From assembly GCF_043290135.1 (NCBI RefSeq), contig NC_134707.1, positions 85,392,447 to 85,456,446 of the forward strand: a DNA stretch of 64,000 bases, read 5' to 3'. The notes below the pieces were generated by a model. The model did not search any database. It was given only the letters and a program-made list of their open reading frames with translations, and was not told the DNA's origin. The translations under genes were made by a program, and so were the position numbers. The DNA comes from Rhipicephalus microplus (taxonomy: Eukaryota; Arthropoda; Arachnida; Ixodida; Ixodidae). This document shows positions 1-12,426 of the stretch, one piece after another (positions within the stretch are counted from its first letter, which is position 1; each line of letters begins with the position of its first letter).

Positions 1-80
1 TAACTTCCTGGTAGTTTTCAACGTGCACCCACATCTGAGCACACGGGCTTACAGCATATTTGCCTACAGCATCAAAAAGC
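1..80 (-). repeat. SINE fragment at window edge (Ruka-like)
   Basis: This matches the middle of the tick tRNA-derived SINE seen many times in this window: the stretch resembling 'caacgtgcacccacatctga' followed by 'gcacacgggc'. The 3' part of the SINE lies before the window. The tRNA-like head is missing or too diverged to see. Confidence 0.6.
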
Positions 81-800
81 ACCTATATTTCGACGTGTAT
101 TCAACACCAAAATCAGAGTTGCCCGTGCAGTTCTTTTTTTTTAATTAGTCGTCATGCAGATCACGCCAGAGCCTTTGTTATAGAAAAAAATTATGTTAAA
201 ACAGATCTCTATTGTCTTCGCCTGTGAACACTATCAATTATTAAAGTGAAATTTATTCAGTACTGTTGACTGGCAACCGAATAGCAGCAAAATTCTCCAG
301 CTTCTAAACAATTTTAAAAAGAGAGAGCAATACAGAGAACTCTAGCTTCGCGATTTTCGCCAGATCTCGGCTGCGCTATTATGCTGGAGAAATCAGACAC
401 AACACCCGTATGCTAGGCTGGTTGTTCCATTTCTGACATCCTCTTTCTTTTCTGCTTCGAGCAAGCTGAGCTCGCGTTAGTGCCCGAGCGCCGTTCCTGC
501 TTCTTCACATTCGGCCACGCTGCAGCGACATTGAAAGACCATGGATCTGCGAAATCACCTCTGGAGGGTGGCATTGACTGTTGCGCGCTGGTCTGTGTTG
601 CCCACGCAGCGAGTTGGTCTGTTGAGGTGCCAACGATATCTCGAGTGGGCGGTACCGGCTGAGCATGGGTGGTCTTTCTTTGACACGCCACGACACCTTA
701 TGTCCCTGACACCATCATTCTCGTGTGCTGTGAAATCTTATGGGAGAAAAGTAAATAACAACAGTGCATATCGAAATTGCCTTTCTTGTTTCTTTTTCAG
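81..800 (+). other. intron sequence before the first visible exon
   Basis: No exon is recognisable here. The short reading frames have no domain or splice support. The stretch ends in a polypyrimidine run and an AG acceptor directly before position 801, so it is the 3' end of an intron of the acyl-CoA synthetase gene. Confidence 0.5.
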
Positions 801-997
801 TCGCGGTTCTCTCTAACGGACGTGCCCGGATATATCAACGTCACAAATTTTGCGAATGACAGAAACCTGAAGCACACAGATTTTCCGAATAGCCAAGTGG
901 GTGTCAAGTTTGTTTGCCACTCCACAGGAACAACTGGAATCTCGAAAATTATCGAAATCACAGAGGCAACGTTCCTGTCTCAAATATCCTGCCGAGA
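801..997 (+). CDS. acyl-CoA synthetase (ANL superfamily), internal exon with AMP-binding signature
   Basis: This exon encodes about 65 residues and contains HSTGTTGISK, which fits the ANL (AMP-binding) P-loop signature including the final lysine. Members of the family activate a carboxylic acid with ATP to an acyl-adenylate and usually transfer it to CoA. The acceptor is a strong ttttcag at 794-800 and the donor is GTGAGT after 997. The exon ends with two bases of a codon that the exon at 2370 completes. In 4CL and luciferase-like proteins this motif lies near residue 190. About 45 residues precede it here, so roughly 145 N-terminal residues lie upstream of the window. The substrate cannot be deduced. 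Confidence 0.85.
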
Positions 998-2369
998 GTG
1001 AGTTGACGTTGATTTTATTCTTATTTTATACATGACAGACCAAGTAGATAGGTTAAGGTGAAACGGCAAGCTGGGTGAATGGGTAGACGGCTTTCAGGCA
1101 TCTCCCTTACAGAGTGAAAAGTTTCAATGTGCAAGAGCACCTTCCGAAAAAACAAATCACTGAAACAAAACATCAAAAATGACACGTTTGCGCGCTACTC
1201 GCAGCACAGTCACAGTACAAGATAAAGGAGCGATTTTTACAGAGCGTTTTGCAAGCTCTCTTGCGAACACTACCAGTATACACTAGCATGGCGCCAGCGC
1301 ACGAAACTGGGCATGACATAACAAACTAGCGCAAAAGACGACACCCAAAAGAAGGAGGCCACAGGACAAGCGCTAAACTTTTACAGTCATTCTTCATGGT
1401 AATGTGTTATCAGATTTGATTGATATGTGGAGTTTAACGTCCCAAAACCACTATATGATTATGAGAGACACCGTTGTGGAGAGCTCCGAAAATTTTAACC
1501 ACCTGGGGTTCTTTAACGTGCACCCAAATCTGAGCACATGGGCCTACAACATTTCTGCCCTCATCGGAAATGCAGCCACCGCAGCCGGGATTCGATCCCG
1601 TGACCTGTGGGACAGCAGCCGAGTACCTCAGCCACTAGACCACCGCGGCGGGGCAATGTGTTATCAGACAGGCTCAAAATAAATCGCAAATAGTTTCAAC
1701 GTTGACGTAGTGTTCTCCGCTCCCAGCAAGGTTGGAAGAGCATGCTCCGCTGAAGATAGAAAGTTGACAGGTTTTTCGCGTAAAAAAAGTGTGTCCCGTC
1801 AGCCATCATACTCGGTTTGTCGGACGCGTAATTGCTGTAGTATACATTATACCACAACAATTTGGGAAATTGTGTATAAATCAGACTGGCGCTTGCATTT
1901 TCAGACTACAGCCCATTTGAGATATTGCGGGGGGTGGGGGGGATCATATAATATTTTATCAATAGGGTGCTTGGGTGTGGAGCAGCCAAAGACAAAGAGG
2001 TCTGTTATTTTACTCTTTCTGCATATGCATTTTCAACAATGCAGTAGAACTATTTATGCTGAAAGAACAGCTTCGAGTGAAGATTCGCCAGCCGGTGCCA
2101 CATGCCGTTTCCTATTCAGTTTCAGTTCATTATTATTTCAAATACAAAAGTTCCTGTTTAGTAGTATGCAGGCGAAGGCCTCAAGGTCGAGCGACTCACC
2201 TCGGTTAACGATAACATGAAAATAATAAATGACACAGTTTTAAATTGCAGTGCGCACTTTAAAACGAATGGTTTGCCGCTAAGTCACGACTAGAACATTA
2301 ATTCATTTTTTAATTAAATGATGTGTTTCGTGAATGCGCTCCTGACTAATCCCCGTCTCATCCTTGCAG
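998..2369 (+). other. intron of acyl-CoA synthetase gene
   Basis: The intron is bounded by GTGAGT and a TTGCAG acceptor. It contains one SINE with a target-site duplication (1415-1654). The rest is AT-rich and unrecognised. A stretch near 2198-2214 (containing ctcggttaacgat) recurs near 34897-34910, which suggests another dispersed repeat. Confidence 0.75.
1415..1654 (-). repeat. tRNA-derived SINE (Ruka-like), full length with 14-bp TSD
   Basis: Read on the minus strand it starts with a tRNA-like head (GCCCCGCCGCGGTGGTCTAG, then a B-box-like GGGATCGAATCCC) and ends in the TCAATCAA tail. It is flanked by the direct repeat AATGTGTTATCAGA at 1401-1414 and 1655-1668, an exact 14-bp target-site duplication. 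This marks a clean retroposition event in the intron. Confidence 0.9.
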
Positions 2370-2538
2370 AAAGTTTCAGCTCGCGACACCCGAAGACGTA
2401 TGCATTGGAGGTGGCAACATCTCCTTTTACGTTTGTTTTACGTACGTCTTTTTCATCATCTCGATCGGAGGCACCATTGTGCTACTCGACAAATACAGTC
2501 CTGTTCCCGACGTTTTCACAGCATTGCGAGATCACCAG
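2370..2538 (+). CDS. acyl-CoA synthetase (ANL superfamily), internal exon
   Basis: The exon follows a TTGCAG acceptor and ends at CAG|GTGAAG. With the two bases carried over it encodes about 56 residues. The pattern is that of the ANL core after the P-loop: a hydrophobic stretch with aromatic residues, then GGTIVLL, then a DVFTAL helix. In 4CL-like enzymes this is where the 'lpmFH' substrate-pocket segment lies. The phase matches both neighbouring exons and gives one continuous protein, which is the main evidence that it is real. Confidence 0.8.
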
Positions 2539-5233
2539 GTGAAGTACACTGTTTTTTTAAGTATGTAGTAAACTTAACTAGTTCAACCGCAGCCAAAAAA
2601 AAGAAAAAGAAAAAGACACTGTTTTGCCATAATATGTTGTCATGTGAAGGCTTGTTTGTCATAGTAGCAATGGTATTAACTGATAATTTGCAAGCTATAG
2701 ACAAAACGCAAAATATTTGTGTGTTCCAAGCTTGCCCTCTCAGACCAGCCTAATGAATTGCACGCCAACTGCATCATAAGCTCGCATGCATGCCAATGCT
2801 GCGACTATTGGGCGCATGTCCCTTTCCAGACATTTAAAAGAGCTTTGAACTTCCCATCAGCCTTGGTGTAAAACAACTTCTGTGAAGTACATGCACTACT
2901 GTGAGCCATTCAGCCAAATTGTGTGGTCCTGCGCGAAACGGAGTTTACAAGTGGAAGGCGGAGTTGCCATTCTCAAGTTACCTATCTTCATAAAAATACT
3001 CCTTCCTACCATCGGTAGGCGGTAAGTCAGCCGTAATGCCGTCGAGCAACATAGTGATGCTGCTGGCTGACATAAATTAGGAGTTCTGTTTGGATGAATC
3101 ACACTTCTTCGCACCGGGTGTCGCCACGTACCGGTGCCGCGCTTCATAGTCTGCTGAAATTACACAGTAGCCAGACCATCGCGCCCCAGAATAAAACTGG
3201 GACGAGCGATAAGGTTCGATGACGTTGCCTAACGTCATGCCACGTGCTGACGTAGGTTCTGCTCCCGGTGTCACGTCTTCCAGTGTAGCCTTCAGCGGCC
3301 TCGTCGGGACTCGCGAAAAAATAGGCTTCATGGTAAAAATCTGCGTAACAACACTCGTTCTCAGTAAATTGGTAAAATCTTTCCTGCAATCGATTTGTGA
3401 TGCGATAAACTTTGATGCAGAAGTCATATGACGATTACTTGAAAAAATTGGCTGATGACCTGTATAAATCTATCCCGCCCTTCTTTGTATTTATTTTTAT
3501 TCCACATCCCACATAACTGTAAAGTGGTGAATCGTGGCAACGAAAATTTGGAGACGTAATTTGCCTTTGAAAAGTTTAATTCACGTATGCGTTTTAGTTC
3601 CGCATGGTTGGACTACGCTTAACCTTCAGAATAAAAAATCCTGAGAGTCACAGTTCTCCATAATGTAATAATCGTCGTCATATGCGTTCCTATCATATTT
3701 GTTTGCACAAAAGGAACGAAGTTGAGTGAAGTACAAGCTTGGGATGTTGTTGCCCAAAAGCTCACATTTGAGGGTGGCGTTTCTTTCATATATCTCAAAG
3801 GCAACACGAAAATGAACTGTGTAATTATTTTTCGCTAACGCTCTATCGAGTCTTCAACTCGTTATACACTGCAAAAAAAAATTGTCTTTGCAATGTTCTC
3901 ATCACTGTACCTAAACAATTTGGCTAGCTTCTTTACACAGACCCAGTGAAAGCGCCGAAACTCTTCTCTTTTGTTTTCTCAGCTTGAAATCACAAAAGTT
4001 ACATATTCAAAAACTCGTAATATCTGTTGGGATTTCGGGTCCCACAGCCACTATGAGACTACGCGGGATTAAACAACGGAGCATTCCCTCGATTTCAATT
4101 ATCCAGCGTTATTCTACATGCACGTAAATTGAAGTAATCAGGCCTAAAGCACTGCGCCTCCACGGAAATAAGGCCACCAGGACTTGGATACGATCTCGCA
4201 ACCTTCGGGAGGGCAGTCGAGCCCCATAACCCCAAGACCGTACGGGCAGGCGTATATTCAAACGTACACAAGTTCAAATATAGGTATGTGCGAGCTACCT
4301 TCCAACACATAATTTGGGAATGTCCGAGACTAATACACAGAAGTGAGAGCACGGCCTTCATCTATAGCACTCGCCATCCCCAGAAATTCTAGAGATAACA
4401 TGTCGCGCCATCTCTCGGCGGCGGCCGGTCACCCTGCCGTAACGGGATGACAGGCGCACACTCACACAAAAAAAAATCATATCTCCCGAACTGGACACAA
4501 TAATAAAAAATGCCTACTGGTTTGTTATACTAGGCAGCCACCAGACCATTTAAGGCCTAAATTCAATAACGTGCCAATAAGTGCCTTCCTTCCCAGATAA
4601 TCTGAATATTTTTTCCACACAGCCTATGGGAGCGGCCATAATTTCGACATACTTTGGCGTATTTAAACACCAACTGCAAATCCTAACGAAGAGACTTCAA
4701 AAATGACTCCCGGTTTCAGATTCGCAGATAAACGATCTTTTGAATGATATAATGTGTTATTCTGTTGCTAAATTTATGTAGCTTCCTGAATCGTTTTTTT
4801 CAACCTTATAGACTTTTTTCCTGAACATAAAGCTAGCTTTTCTGCAATGCGCTTTGCATAACGGAGGAGCCGACTAATAATTAGTAAATAGCGTGTTGCC
4901 TTGTTTGCTTACGCTCTGACAAGGAAAACGCGTTCACGTGCAACTAGACCCTCATTTCCAGTTGATGGACAGCAGGTACCACCGTTAGTTGGGCGAATAT
5001 GCAGTGCAGGGAAGTGAACTGCATATTCACCCAACTAACGGCAGCCCACCAACGCGCATGGCGTGCGCGTTGGTGGGCTGCACTGCTCAGCACAGCCCTT
5101 GAACGAGCAACAATTCTGTGCATGCCAGCGGACCGAGAAAAGCACTAGAAGTCTAGATATTTGGGCTTACACTTAGGTGGAAGTCCCGTCTACAAACACG
5201 CCAGATACTAAGTAAGGTTTTCCTTTATTTTAG
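2539..5233 (+). other. intron of acyl-CoA synthetase gene
   Basis: This is a 2.7-kb intron. It holds two adjacent hairpins at 4982-5081. The block around 3080-3430 is more GC-rich than its surroundings, with overlapping reading frames on both strands and no recognisable domain. It may be an old mobile element. No exon was found. Confidence 0.7.
4982..5081. repeat. two adjacent inverted repeats (tandem hairpins)
   Basis: Hairpin 1 pairs 4982-5005 with 5018-5041 (24-nt arms, one mismatch, 12-nt loop). Hairpin 2 pairs 5041-5058 with 5064-5081 (18-nt perfect arms, 5-nt loop). The two stems abut at 5041. They sit in the sense orientation of an intron, 150 bp before the next exon. Confidence 0.85.
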
Positions 5234-5506
5234 GTAAACCTCGTGCACGGAACGCCCACGAAAATTCTGGAGATAGTTCACGAAGCCGAGAGACTCGGCC
5301 AGTCCTTTCCTCTCGTGAAGAAGTTCACCACCCTGGGAACGCCGATGACGGAAATGGCGAGGTCAGCCATCCTGGCGGCGTGTTCCCCATCTGAGCTGCG
5401 AAGCTGCTACGGCATGACCGAAGTAAGCGGCTACCTCGCAGCGCCACCCTGCGGCGAAATCACGGCGGGCGACGTGGGCTTCCCCGTGCCTGGAGCACGA
5501 ATGAAG
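5234..5506 (+). CDS. acyl-CoA synthetase (ANL superfamily), exon with YGMTE motif
   Basis: This 91-codon exon has phase 0 at both ends, lying between TTTTAG and AAG|GTGAAC. It contains the order typical of the family: LGTPM, where the adenine/acyl pocket loop (GGAPL) lies, then CYGMTE (A5 motif, residues contacting AMP and Mg), then GDVGFPVPG. These match 4CL-like enzymes. Together with the neighbouring exons it forms most of the large N-terminal ANL domain. Confidence 0.9.
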
Positions 5507-7281
5507 GTGAACCTTTTATAACGATAGCTCAGGTCCTTATGACCCAAACCTTGAACACGGCTGCAAGCACGAATCTCACCTTCAATCTGAGCCAAGGTCT
5601 ACACCGGGGAAAAGCTGCGGGAAACGCTAGCGCAGCACATTCCTCCCCCTCCCCCTCCCCCCCCAAAAAAAAACTATCGGCTGAAGTGGACGTTTCGTGT
5701 AGCCACAGCCAGCGCTCATTAGCCAGGCTGTCTTCAAGCTCACAGAGCGCTCGAGCTTAGAGCGCCTACGGCATCGATTTGCGTCCTGTAGTTGAACACG
5801 TTGGTTCCCTTGTCGCGTAAACAACGCTGCAGGATATGAATCGCAATTAATCATATTGATCATTGAGAATATTTACAACATGTCGTTAACGTTGGGGTGA
5901 AATTTTACTTCGCACGTGCTCAAGCTCGGGTCAGACCGTTCTCGGAATTGTTTTGGCTCACTCCCAAAATGGACTTGGCCCACCACCCATGTCAAGTCTG
6001 GCCTATTCGACAGTCCACCTTCACGCGCTGTCGCCACATCATAGATGTTGTGAAATGTCTCTTCAACTCGCAGGCTTTCGTTCTGGAAATACCGGTTGTC
6101 CAGATCAGTAGCGTAGCCAGCAGGTGCGCAACGGCACCGTACCATTCCCCCGTGATTCTTTCAGCCATGACACAGAGAGTGCAAAATGCCTATTTGCCTG
6201 CACAGCCCCCTATTCAGATCAAGGAGTGCCCCCCCTAAAAAAAATTCCTGACTGCGCCCCTGGTCTCCACCCCTTTCAACGCCCTATTAAGATGGCAGAG
6301 GGCATCGCGGGGAAACGACAAAGGCGTATAGATTTTATCCGCTTTCCAAAGCACTCCGCAATTCTTTGTGGCATGTTCAAGACTATCAATGGCTTACTCC
6401 AGAATTGAACGGTTAATCAACGACACACCATTGCCTGGCATGCGTCTCGCACCTGATTATGTACAATACTACGTTGCTTGGCGAAGCTCAACCATTTTTC
6501 ACCTGTTTTCTTTTTCTCCTCTTCACAAATACTACTTCGCTTACAAAGATGTTTCGACACTCACAACTTCCATACCTAAATTAATGTTAAAAATAAGGCT
6601 AAAATTCAGGGAAGATGAAAGCTTGAGCAGGGGAACTAAGTCACTCAGCAAAGAACAATAAAACCATCATTTTAACAAGGGAGCTTGTTCTGCATCGAAA
6701 CACTTACATGGGTACCATTCCTTGTGGTTATCGGCATTTCTTTAGGATTAATTTTGGTCGACATTGCAAGTTTAGCTTGCTAACGCTTAAGTTATCGGCC
6801 CATCGACCACATTGGTTTTCTGGTGACCTTTGCAACTTCCTTTCTCGGGAATAAATGAGCATTAAACTGACTGGATCCCTCACGAGGCTTATAAGACTCC
6901 AAATTTCAAATTCTTATAGTCCTTCAGAACTTTGGAACATGCAATTTATATAAGCCAGCAATAACCAACCCAGTTTCACTCTTCTCTACGCGTAAGCCAA
7001 AACCAAGTCTTCTGTTAAATATAGGCCTTTCGTTTGATTTAACGTTGACTGGATATGTTTTCGAAAGATGGTGAAACAGAACGACTCGTCCCCACCGTCT
7101 ATCGTGCCTTTTCCAATCAGCATATACTGAGAGGCAAAAGTGTACACAATGGATACATGCAAAGTGTCATCGCTGGTGTCCACTTTGTTGGTTTAAAAGG
7201 TCTACACTGGAGCTACCACGAGAAATAAGATTAACATAACACTGTCATTTAGCGGTTAAAGGAAACCCTTCGCATTTCCAG
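5507..7281 (+). other. intron of acyl-CoA synthetase gene
   Basis: It contains a CT/C-rich tract followed by an A run near 5641-5671. Around 6110-6262 lies a dispersed sequence with a C7 run and the 'gtagcgtagccag' start seen in several other places of the window. No exon was found. Confidence 0.65.
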
Positions 7282-7426
7282 GTTGTGGATCCAGTGTCTG
7301 GGGCGGTCCTTTCACATAACCAGAAAGGGGAGGTGCTCTTTCACACACCTCACATTATGGTCGGATACTATAAGAATCCGGAAGAAACAGCGAGCTTCAC
7401 CACTGATGACGGCTGGATACGCACGG
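7282..7426 (+). CDS. acyl-CoA synthetase (ANL superfamily), exon ahead of the hinge
   Basis: The exon starts after CATTTCCAG and ends at ACGG|GTAAGC, leaving one base for the next exon. It encodes the segment from VVDPVSG through GEVLFHTPHIMVGYY to DDGWIRTG. This is the conserved 'GEI...GP.iM.GY' plus 'DGW..TGD' (A6/A7) region. The TG of TGD is at the splice junction and its aspartate, which contacts the ribose of AMP in the family, is in the next exon. Confidence 0.9.
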
Positions 7427-8418
7427 GTAAGCGGATGGGATATATCAATGTGTTTTTGTGAATAATATTGAAGGTTTCTTACACTGTGACGCTACCGACT
7501 AAATGGCGAAAGACCTATAGTGTCGTTGCTCTAAGCGCTTAAACGTACCATCAGGATCAAATGAGCCGTTTGGCTCATCGGACCCCATTTTCTGTCATCG
7601 AGCCTCCTCTGGTGTTGCGTATATTCGGCTTACCACGCTATCCACCACTAGGCCCTTTCAATCACCCACGATTTCCGCGTTACTCTATAGCCCTCAGTAT
7701 AGGCCGAGTCATGCTAACGCAGCTTTTCTTTTGGGCGAAGCATTTCAGAGTTTAGAGTCAGATAGAGTGATAAATATAGAAATAAACACAAACGAAATAA
7801 ATTACACCACCTCCCACTAAATGAAGACATGTGCTGATGCAAAGCAGTGCTTGGTGTTCACTTGTGTTTCCATTTGTTGTTTGTATTTGTATGTTTCCGC
7901 GCATGTTTCATTTCTGTGCGAAGTTGTGTATATGTTGTGCACCACTTATGTTGTTCCCCTCCATTGGGTGCGTTGCCGTGTGTGCCACGTCCAACTGCAA
8001 GACGTCATGACAGCGAGCAAACTCTATTTGCAGCACGCCAACGGCGGCATTACGATGTTCTTTGTTCTCGATGCTGCCGACTCTGCTCGAGTTGTTGTCG
8101 ACCCAAAGTCGGTCGCACACACTGCCGCTGAATCCGAACTGCCGTTCGGGAAAGTCTCGCTTGAATCGAGCGCTCACTCTGTCTGTTACAGATGATTCTA
8201 GTTGCCTGGAACGCCTCGATGTCATGGCCGCAGCCTCGCGTTACCTACTCGCTTCGGATTTGCGGCTCGGGGTTTCCGTTGCGTTTCGGCTTGGTGTCGC
8301 CTCACAGTTTCCGGGTCCTCGGCTGGGCGTTTCCGTTTCGCGTTGCCTCGCAGCCTCGAAAGCCTGCAGTTCGATGATTCCGTCGCACTTCAGTTTTACG
8401 TTGCCTGGCAGCTTCGAG

Positions 8419-8499
8419 ATTCGCTTGCTAGCGTTGCCGTTTACGTTCAGCTTCGCGAGCTCGGCGTTGTGGATCCGCTTGCCAGCATTGCCGTTTACG
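8419..8499 (+). repeat. two-copy tandem repeat, 54-bp period
   Basis: 'ATTCGCTTGCTAGCGTTGCC' at 8419 recurs as a close variant at 8473, followed in both by GTTTACG. The surrounding 8200-8520 region is GC-rich and internally repetitive, which explains its long but meaningless reading frames. Confidence 0.65.
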
Positions 8500-9735
8500 T
8501 GGTGTGTCCCGAGCTCTCTTCTACTCAGCGGTGCTGCTGGCGCTGCTTAAGCTAATGCTTTCACAGCTTGCGTTACCTATGCTACTACTACAACTGGTGC
8601 CAACGTTGATGTCCACAGCGCCATTGCGAAGGAGAGTGCAACTGGAGCGAGCGTACGCCGCATTGTGAACGAGCACACAGCTGTGACGGAGAGAGAAGAA
8701 CGGGAAAGGAGAAACGAAGCGTAGGCATCCCTGACACCACCTGGGCTGGAAGAGGAGGAGAGGGGAGAGTTGATACATCCGCAGTGGGCGAGCGGACACG
8801 TGAGGGAAAGACGACCCCCCCCCCCCCCCCGAGCAAAACATGCTTGACACCTATAAAAGAGCAAGGACAGCCATGTATGTTATAACAAGAGGTGCGAAAG
8901 ACGCAGGTGAGACACAGCAAGGTTCCTCCTGCTCTCGCGCTCGCGTGTTTTTAAGGCACGACACCATATAGCGTCCCCCCGCCCGCATATAATGTGCCGT
9001 TCAAGGGGCTCAAACGAGAAAAAAAGCATGTGACGATCGACAGAGGTGGCCAGCATCACGTGGTTTCACTCTACCGCATAACACTAGGACTCGTGGACAG
9101 CAACAGTGCAAGGAATGCGGTCATGTGCGAAAGCGTCATTGACACGAAGCATTTTGAACTTTACAGATTACACTGCAGTAATTCATAATATAAACTTCTC
9201 TAGTGACGTCATGGAATTAAAAAAGCATGCACAAGGTGGTTAAAGTACGCACTAGGGACAGGATATCACTATCGCATTTAACTTTTAAACGCGAAACTTA
9301 AGAATGCCCCCCCCCCCTTTTTTTTTTCTTTTATGGGCTCCTTTTCATATCTTTATAGGCAGAATGAACCCTTTACTTGCCATTTTCACTGCAAACCACG
9401 AATATTTGGGTGACCATGTCACGGTTATATTAAGAAAAATTTGTAGAATGCTAAATCTTAATGGTTAAGCTTCTTACATTCTGGCTCGCCGTTTCTTTTC
9501 CCCTTCCTTGCATCGCAGAAATGCTTCGCCACAATACGTACGTACGCTTTGTTGCAAGACTAGTGCGTAGCGCGGCAAAACTACCAACTACGCAACGCAT
9601 GTGAAATTATCGCCAGCATGTATTTAGACCAAACACACTTTTCGTACGCATTCATCTATGAGGAGTATATGAAGTACATCAGCCGTAATTATGAGGTTAG
9701 TTTTGAGTGTGCATTCTTAGTAATAACAATTATTG

Positions 9736-9958
9736 TTGTTGGGGTTCCCAAAAAAACTATGTGATTATGAGAGACGCCATAGTATTGGGCTCCGGAAATT
9801 TTGACCTCCACTGGGGTTCTTCAACGTGCACCTAATATAAGCTCACGGGCCTCAAGCATCCTCTTCTCCACCGAAAATGCGGCCGCTGTGGCAGGGATCC
9901 AATCCCATGGCCGGCCGGTCAGCAGCCGAGTGCCTTAGCCACTAGACCACCGTGACGG
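9736..9958 (-). repeat. diverged tRNA-derived SINE (Ruka-like)
   Basis: It has the same layout as the intact copies: a truncated tail at the left, 'tgattatgagagacgccat', the 'ggctccgg' block, and the tRNA-like head ending 'ccactagaccaccgtgacgg'. It differs at many positions and no clear target-site duplication was found, so it is probably an old insertion. Confidence 0.75.
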
Positions 9959-10599
9959 GTCTGTAGAACCGAAATTAAAGATGCCTTCCGAATGAATGGA
10001 CCTGAGCTATGCATATGGCAAGGGGTACCGAGAGTTACATTGCAAGTTAAATACACAAACTATGTCACAATGCTACCAACGGGTTTGGCCAATACGTCAT
10101 CCCCATTGTGCATAGCTCCGTTCGATACCCCTAAGGTTGCCATTCTCTTGTGTGAAACCGAATCAGTCGTACAGCCCATTATATCATACGTGTAAAGGAA
10201 GGCACAAGAGACATCACCCTTGCTGCGGGCCGGCTGTTTTTTTGTCTGCCTTCAATTTTCTTCTCATCCAGCCGAGTATACCCCGTGCCTGAGCGCCACT
10301 ATTGACATCATTACATGCGTTACACCACTGGCATTGGCATTCCAAATGTTCTCTACCATTTCAAGTGACGAAAAACTGTATCTTTGATAACCAGAGTAAT
10401 ATTGCAACAGCGTTAAGTTGCACGTGTAGCAGAATTTTTGTGGTCGGCGTCCGTGTCTGCATTTATAACGGTAAGCGTAGAATCTCGGTGAATGTGAATA
10501 GGAAATATCGTGGGTATACTAGTCGTAAAACAAGAAACGTCAGACCGCACGCCTCATCCTCAGGATCAATGTAATGCAAAACAGCCAATGAGGAGAAAA

Positions 10600-11180
10600 T
10601 TGTGCTGTACATAACATGCATGTCATAATAAATTTGTTAGGACCTTACACGTCATTTGTGCTCGTTATACAGCCACTTCATTTAATGCCATTTTTTGTGC
10701 ATATCAAGCTAGCGAAACGGCCGTGAGCGAACCATGAGCGTGGCATGTAAATGATGTTGTACGTAACATAAATTTGATGAGTTTCATTTCACGATCTGTC
10801 ATTTATGTTCGTCACAGAGACACATCTCGTAAAACCAAAATATAGCGTTTATATCAAGCAAGCGAATTGGCTGCGAGCGTGACGTGAGCGTGGCACGTAC
10901 GTTATGCTGCAAATGACGTGATTTTTATATTCCGTTAATCATACAGTCACGGCACTCAGTGCCGAATTCAATGTATATGAAGCTAGCGAAATGGCCACAA
11001 CTGTTCCATGAGCATTGCATGCAAGTAATGTTACACATTACATGTCATGAATTGCATATTATCACCTGACACTTATGTTTATCACTCAGTCACTTTACGA
11101 TACACAGAATTCGGTGTAAATCAAGCTAGCGAAACAGCCGTTAGCGCACCATGAGCGTGGTGTGTAAATCATGCTGCGCA
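10600..11180 (+). repeat. satellite-like tandem repeat, about 4 diverged units of 124-150 bp
   Basis: The marker 'atcaagctagcgaaa' followed by a 'gagcgtggc'-like motif recurs at about 10704, 10854, 10978 and 11121. Each unit also carries a 'tcatttatgttcgt' and 'cagtcac'-like segment. Spacing between markers is about 150, 124 and 143 bp. The units are diverged, which fits an old satellite remnant in the intron. Confidence 0.75.
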
Positions 11181-11700
11181 TATATCCATTTTGATTTTCA
11201 TAAATCCACATGCCGTTTTTGTTGATAATGCAGGAATATTTCATCATATCAATTTTTAGAGATATCATGTTAATTAAGAAAATGGCCGCAGGAGCCCCAC
11301 GGCCATGGCGTGCAAACCATACCATTCATGACCAATTGGTCATGACATTCAAAAACTGACCAGTCAGTCATGTCCATCATACCGTTCGGTTATGTTGGGC
11401 TATATTTAGTATGAATGCCATTCACGATATGGTCTGGAGAGCACAAAGTCGTAGGTGGCTAGATAGACAGATCGGTTGAAACCAACGAAGTTTGCCAAGA
11501 AATGCTTCGAATTTTAAAAAACTACACATAGTACTCGCATGTGTTCTATGAGAGCGTGCACGCATATATTTGAAACTCTCTGGGAAACCAACTTATACAG
11601 GCGTCATGCAGTATGTACTAGGAGGTGCGTAAACACACGAAATATATAGTGAAATAGGCGCAGAATCACTTCACGCTCGACGCCATACGAATGACACAAT

Positions 11701-11942
11701 TGATTGATTGAAATGTGGGGTTTAACGTCCCAAAACCACCATATGATTATCAGAGACGCCGTAGCGGAGGGCTCCGAAAATTTCGAGCACCAGAGGTTCT
11801 TTAACATGCACCCGAATCTGAGCACATGGGCCTACAACATTTCCGCCTCCATCGGAAATACAGCCGCCACCGCCGGGGTTCGATCCCGCGTCCTGCGGGT
11901 CAGCAGCCGAGTACCTTAGCCACTAGACCACCGCGGCGGGGC
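11701..11942 (-). repeat. tRNA-derived SINE (Ruka-like), full length
   Basis: It is a complete copy from the TCAATCA tail (left) to the GCCCCGCCGCGG head (right, minus strand). It is flanked by AATGACACAAT (11690-11700) and AATGGCACAAT (11947-11957), a target-site duplication with one mismatch. Confidence 0.88.
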
Positions 11943-12050
11943 TGCAAATGGCACAATGAGCAGGTAGTTTAAATGTCTAAGTACCCTTTACAAAGCGTGC
12001 AGGCATAATGATCATCAATGTCATCAACGGCACTGATAAATCATGCAGTA

Positions 12051-12286
12051 CCCGCCACAGTAGTTTAGAGATTGAAGCACTTGACTGCTGACCCACAGGT
12101 CGCCGGATCGAATCCTGGTCGCGGCGGGCACTCTTTCGACGGACGCTAAAAGGCCAGCAGGCCCGTGCTTTTGGGTTTAGGCGCAGGTTACAGAGCCCAG
12201 TAAGGTTGAAATCTGCGGAGCCCTCTTCGACGGTATCTCTCATAATCATGTCATGGTTTTGAGACGTCAAACCCGCACAATTATTA
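12051..12286 (+). repeat. diverged tRNA-derived SINE, plus orientation
   Basis: It starts with a decayed head (CCCGCCACAG, then 'actgctgacccacaggtcgc' and 'ggatcgaatcctgg') and ends at the 'gttttgagacgtcaaaccc' block. It is inverted relative to the neighbouring SINE at 11701. Confidence 0.75.
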
Positions 12287-12426
12287 CTAGCTCTCAGAGT
12301 AGCCACTGGAAATGCAAAGAACGGACGTGGTCTTCATTTCGAAATGTTTCCCGCATTTTCGGCAGCATTGATGACGCAGTAGTCTATTCACGTGACGTCA
12401 CGAGAAACTAAGCTCTCCATTGGTTC

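Noticed and set aside
3077..3431. Overlapping frames on both strands within an intron
   Set aside because: They lie in a known intron, with no domain and no splice support. An old element is more likely.
8062..8550. 162-codon frame
   Set aside because: It arises from a GC-rich, internally duplicated region in an intron, and other frames are equally open.
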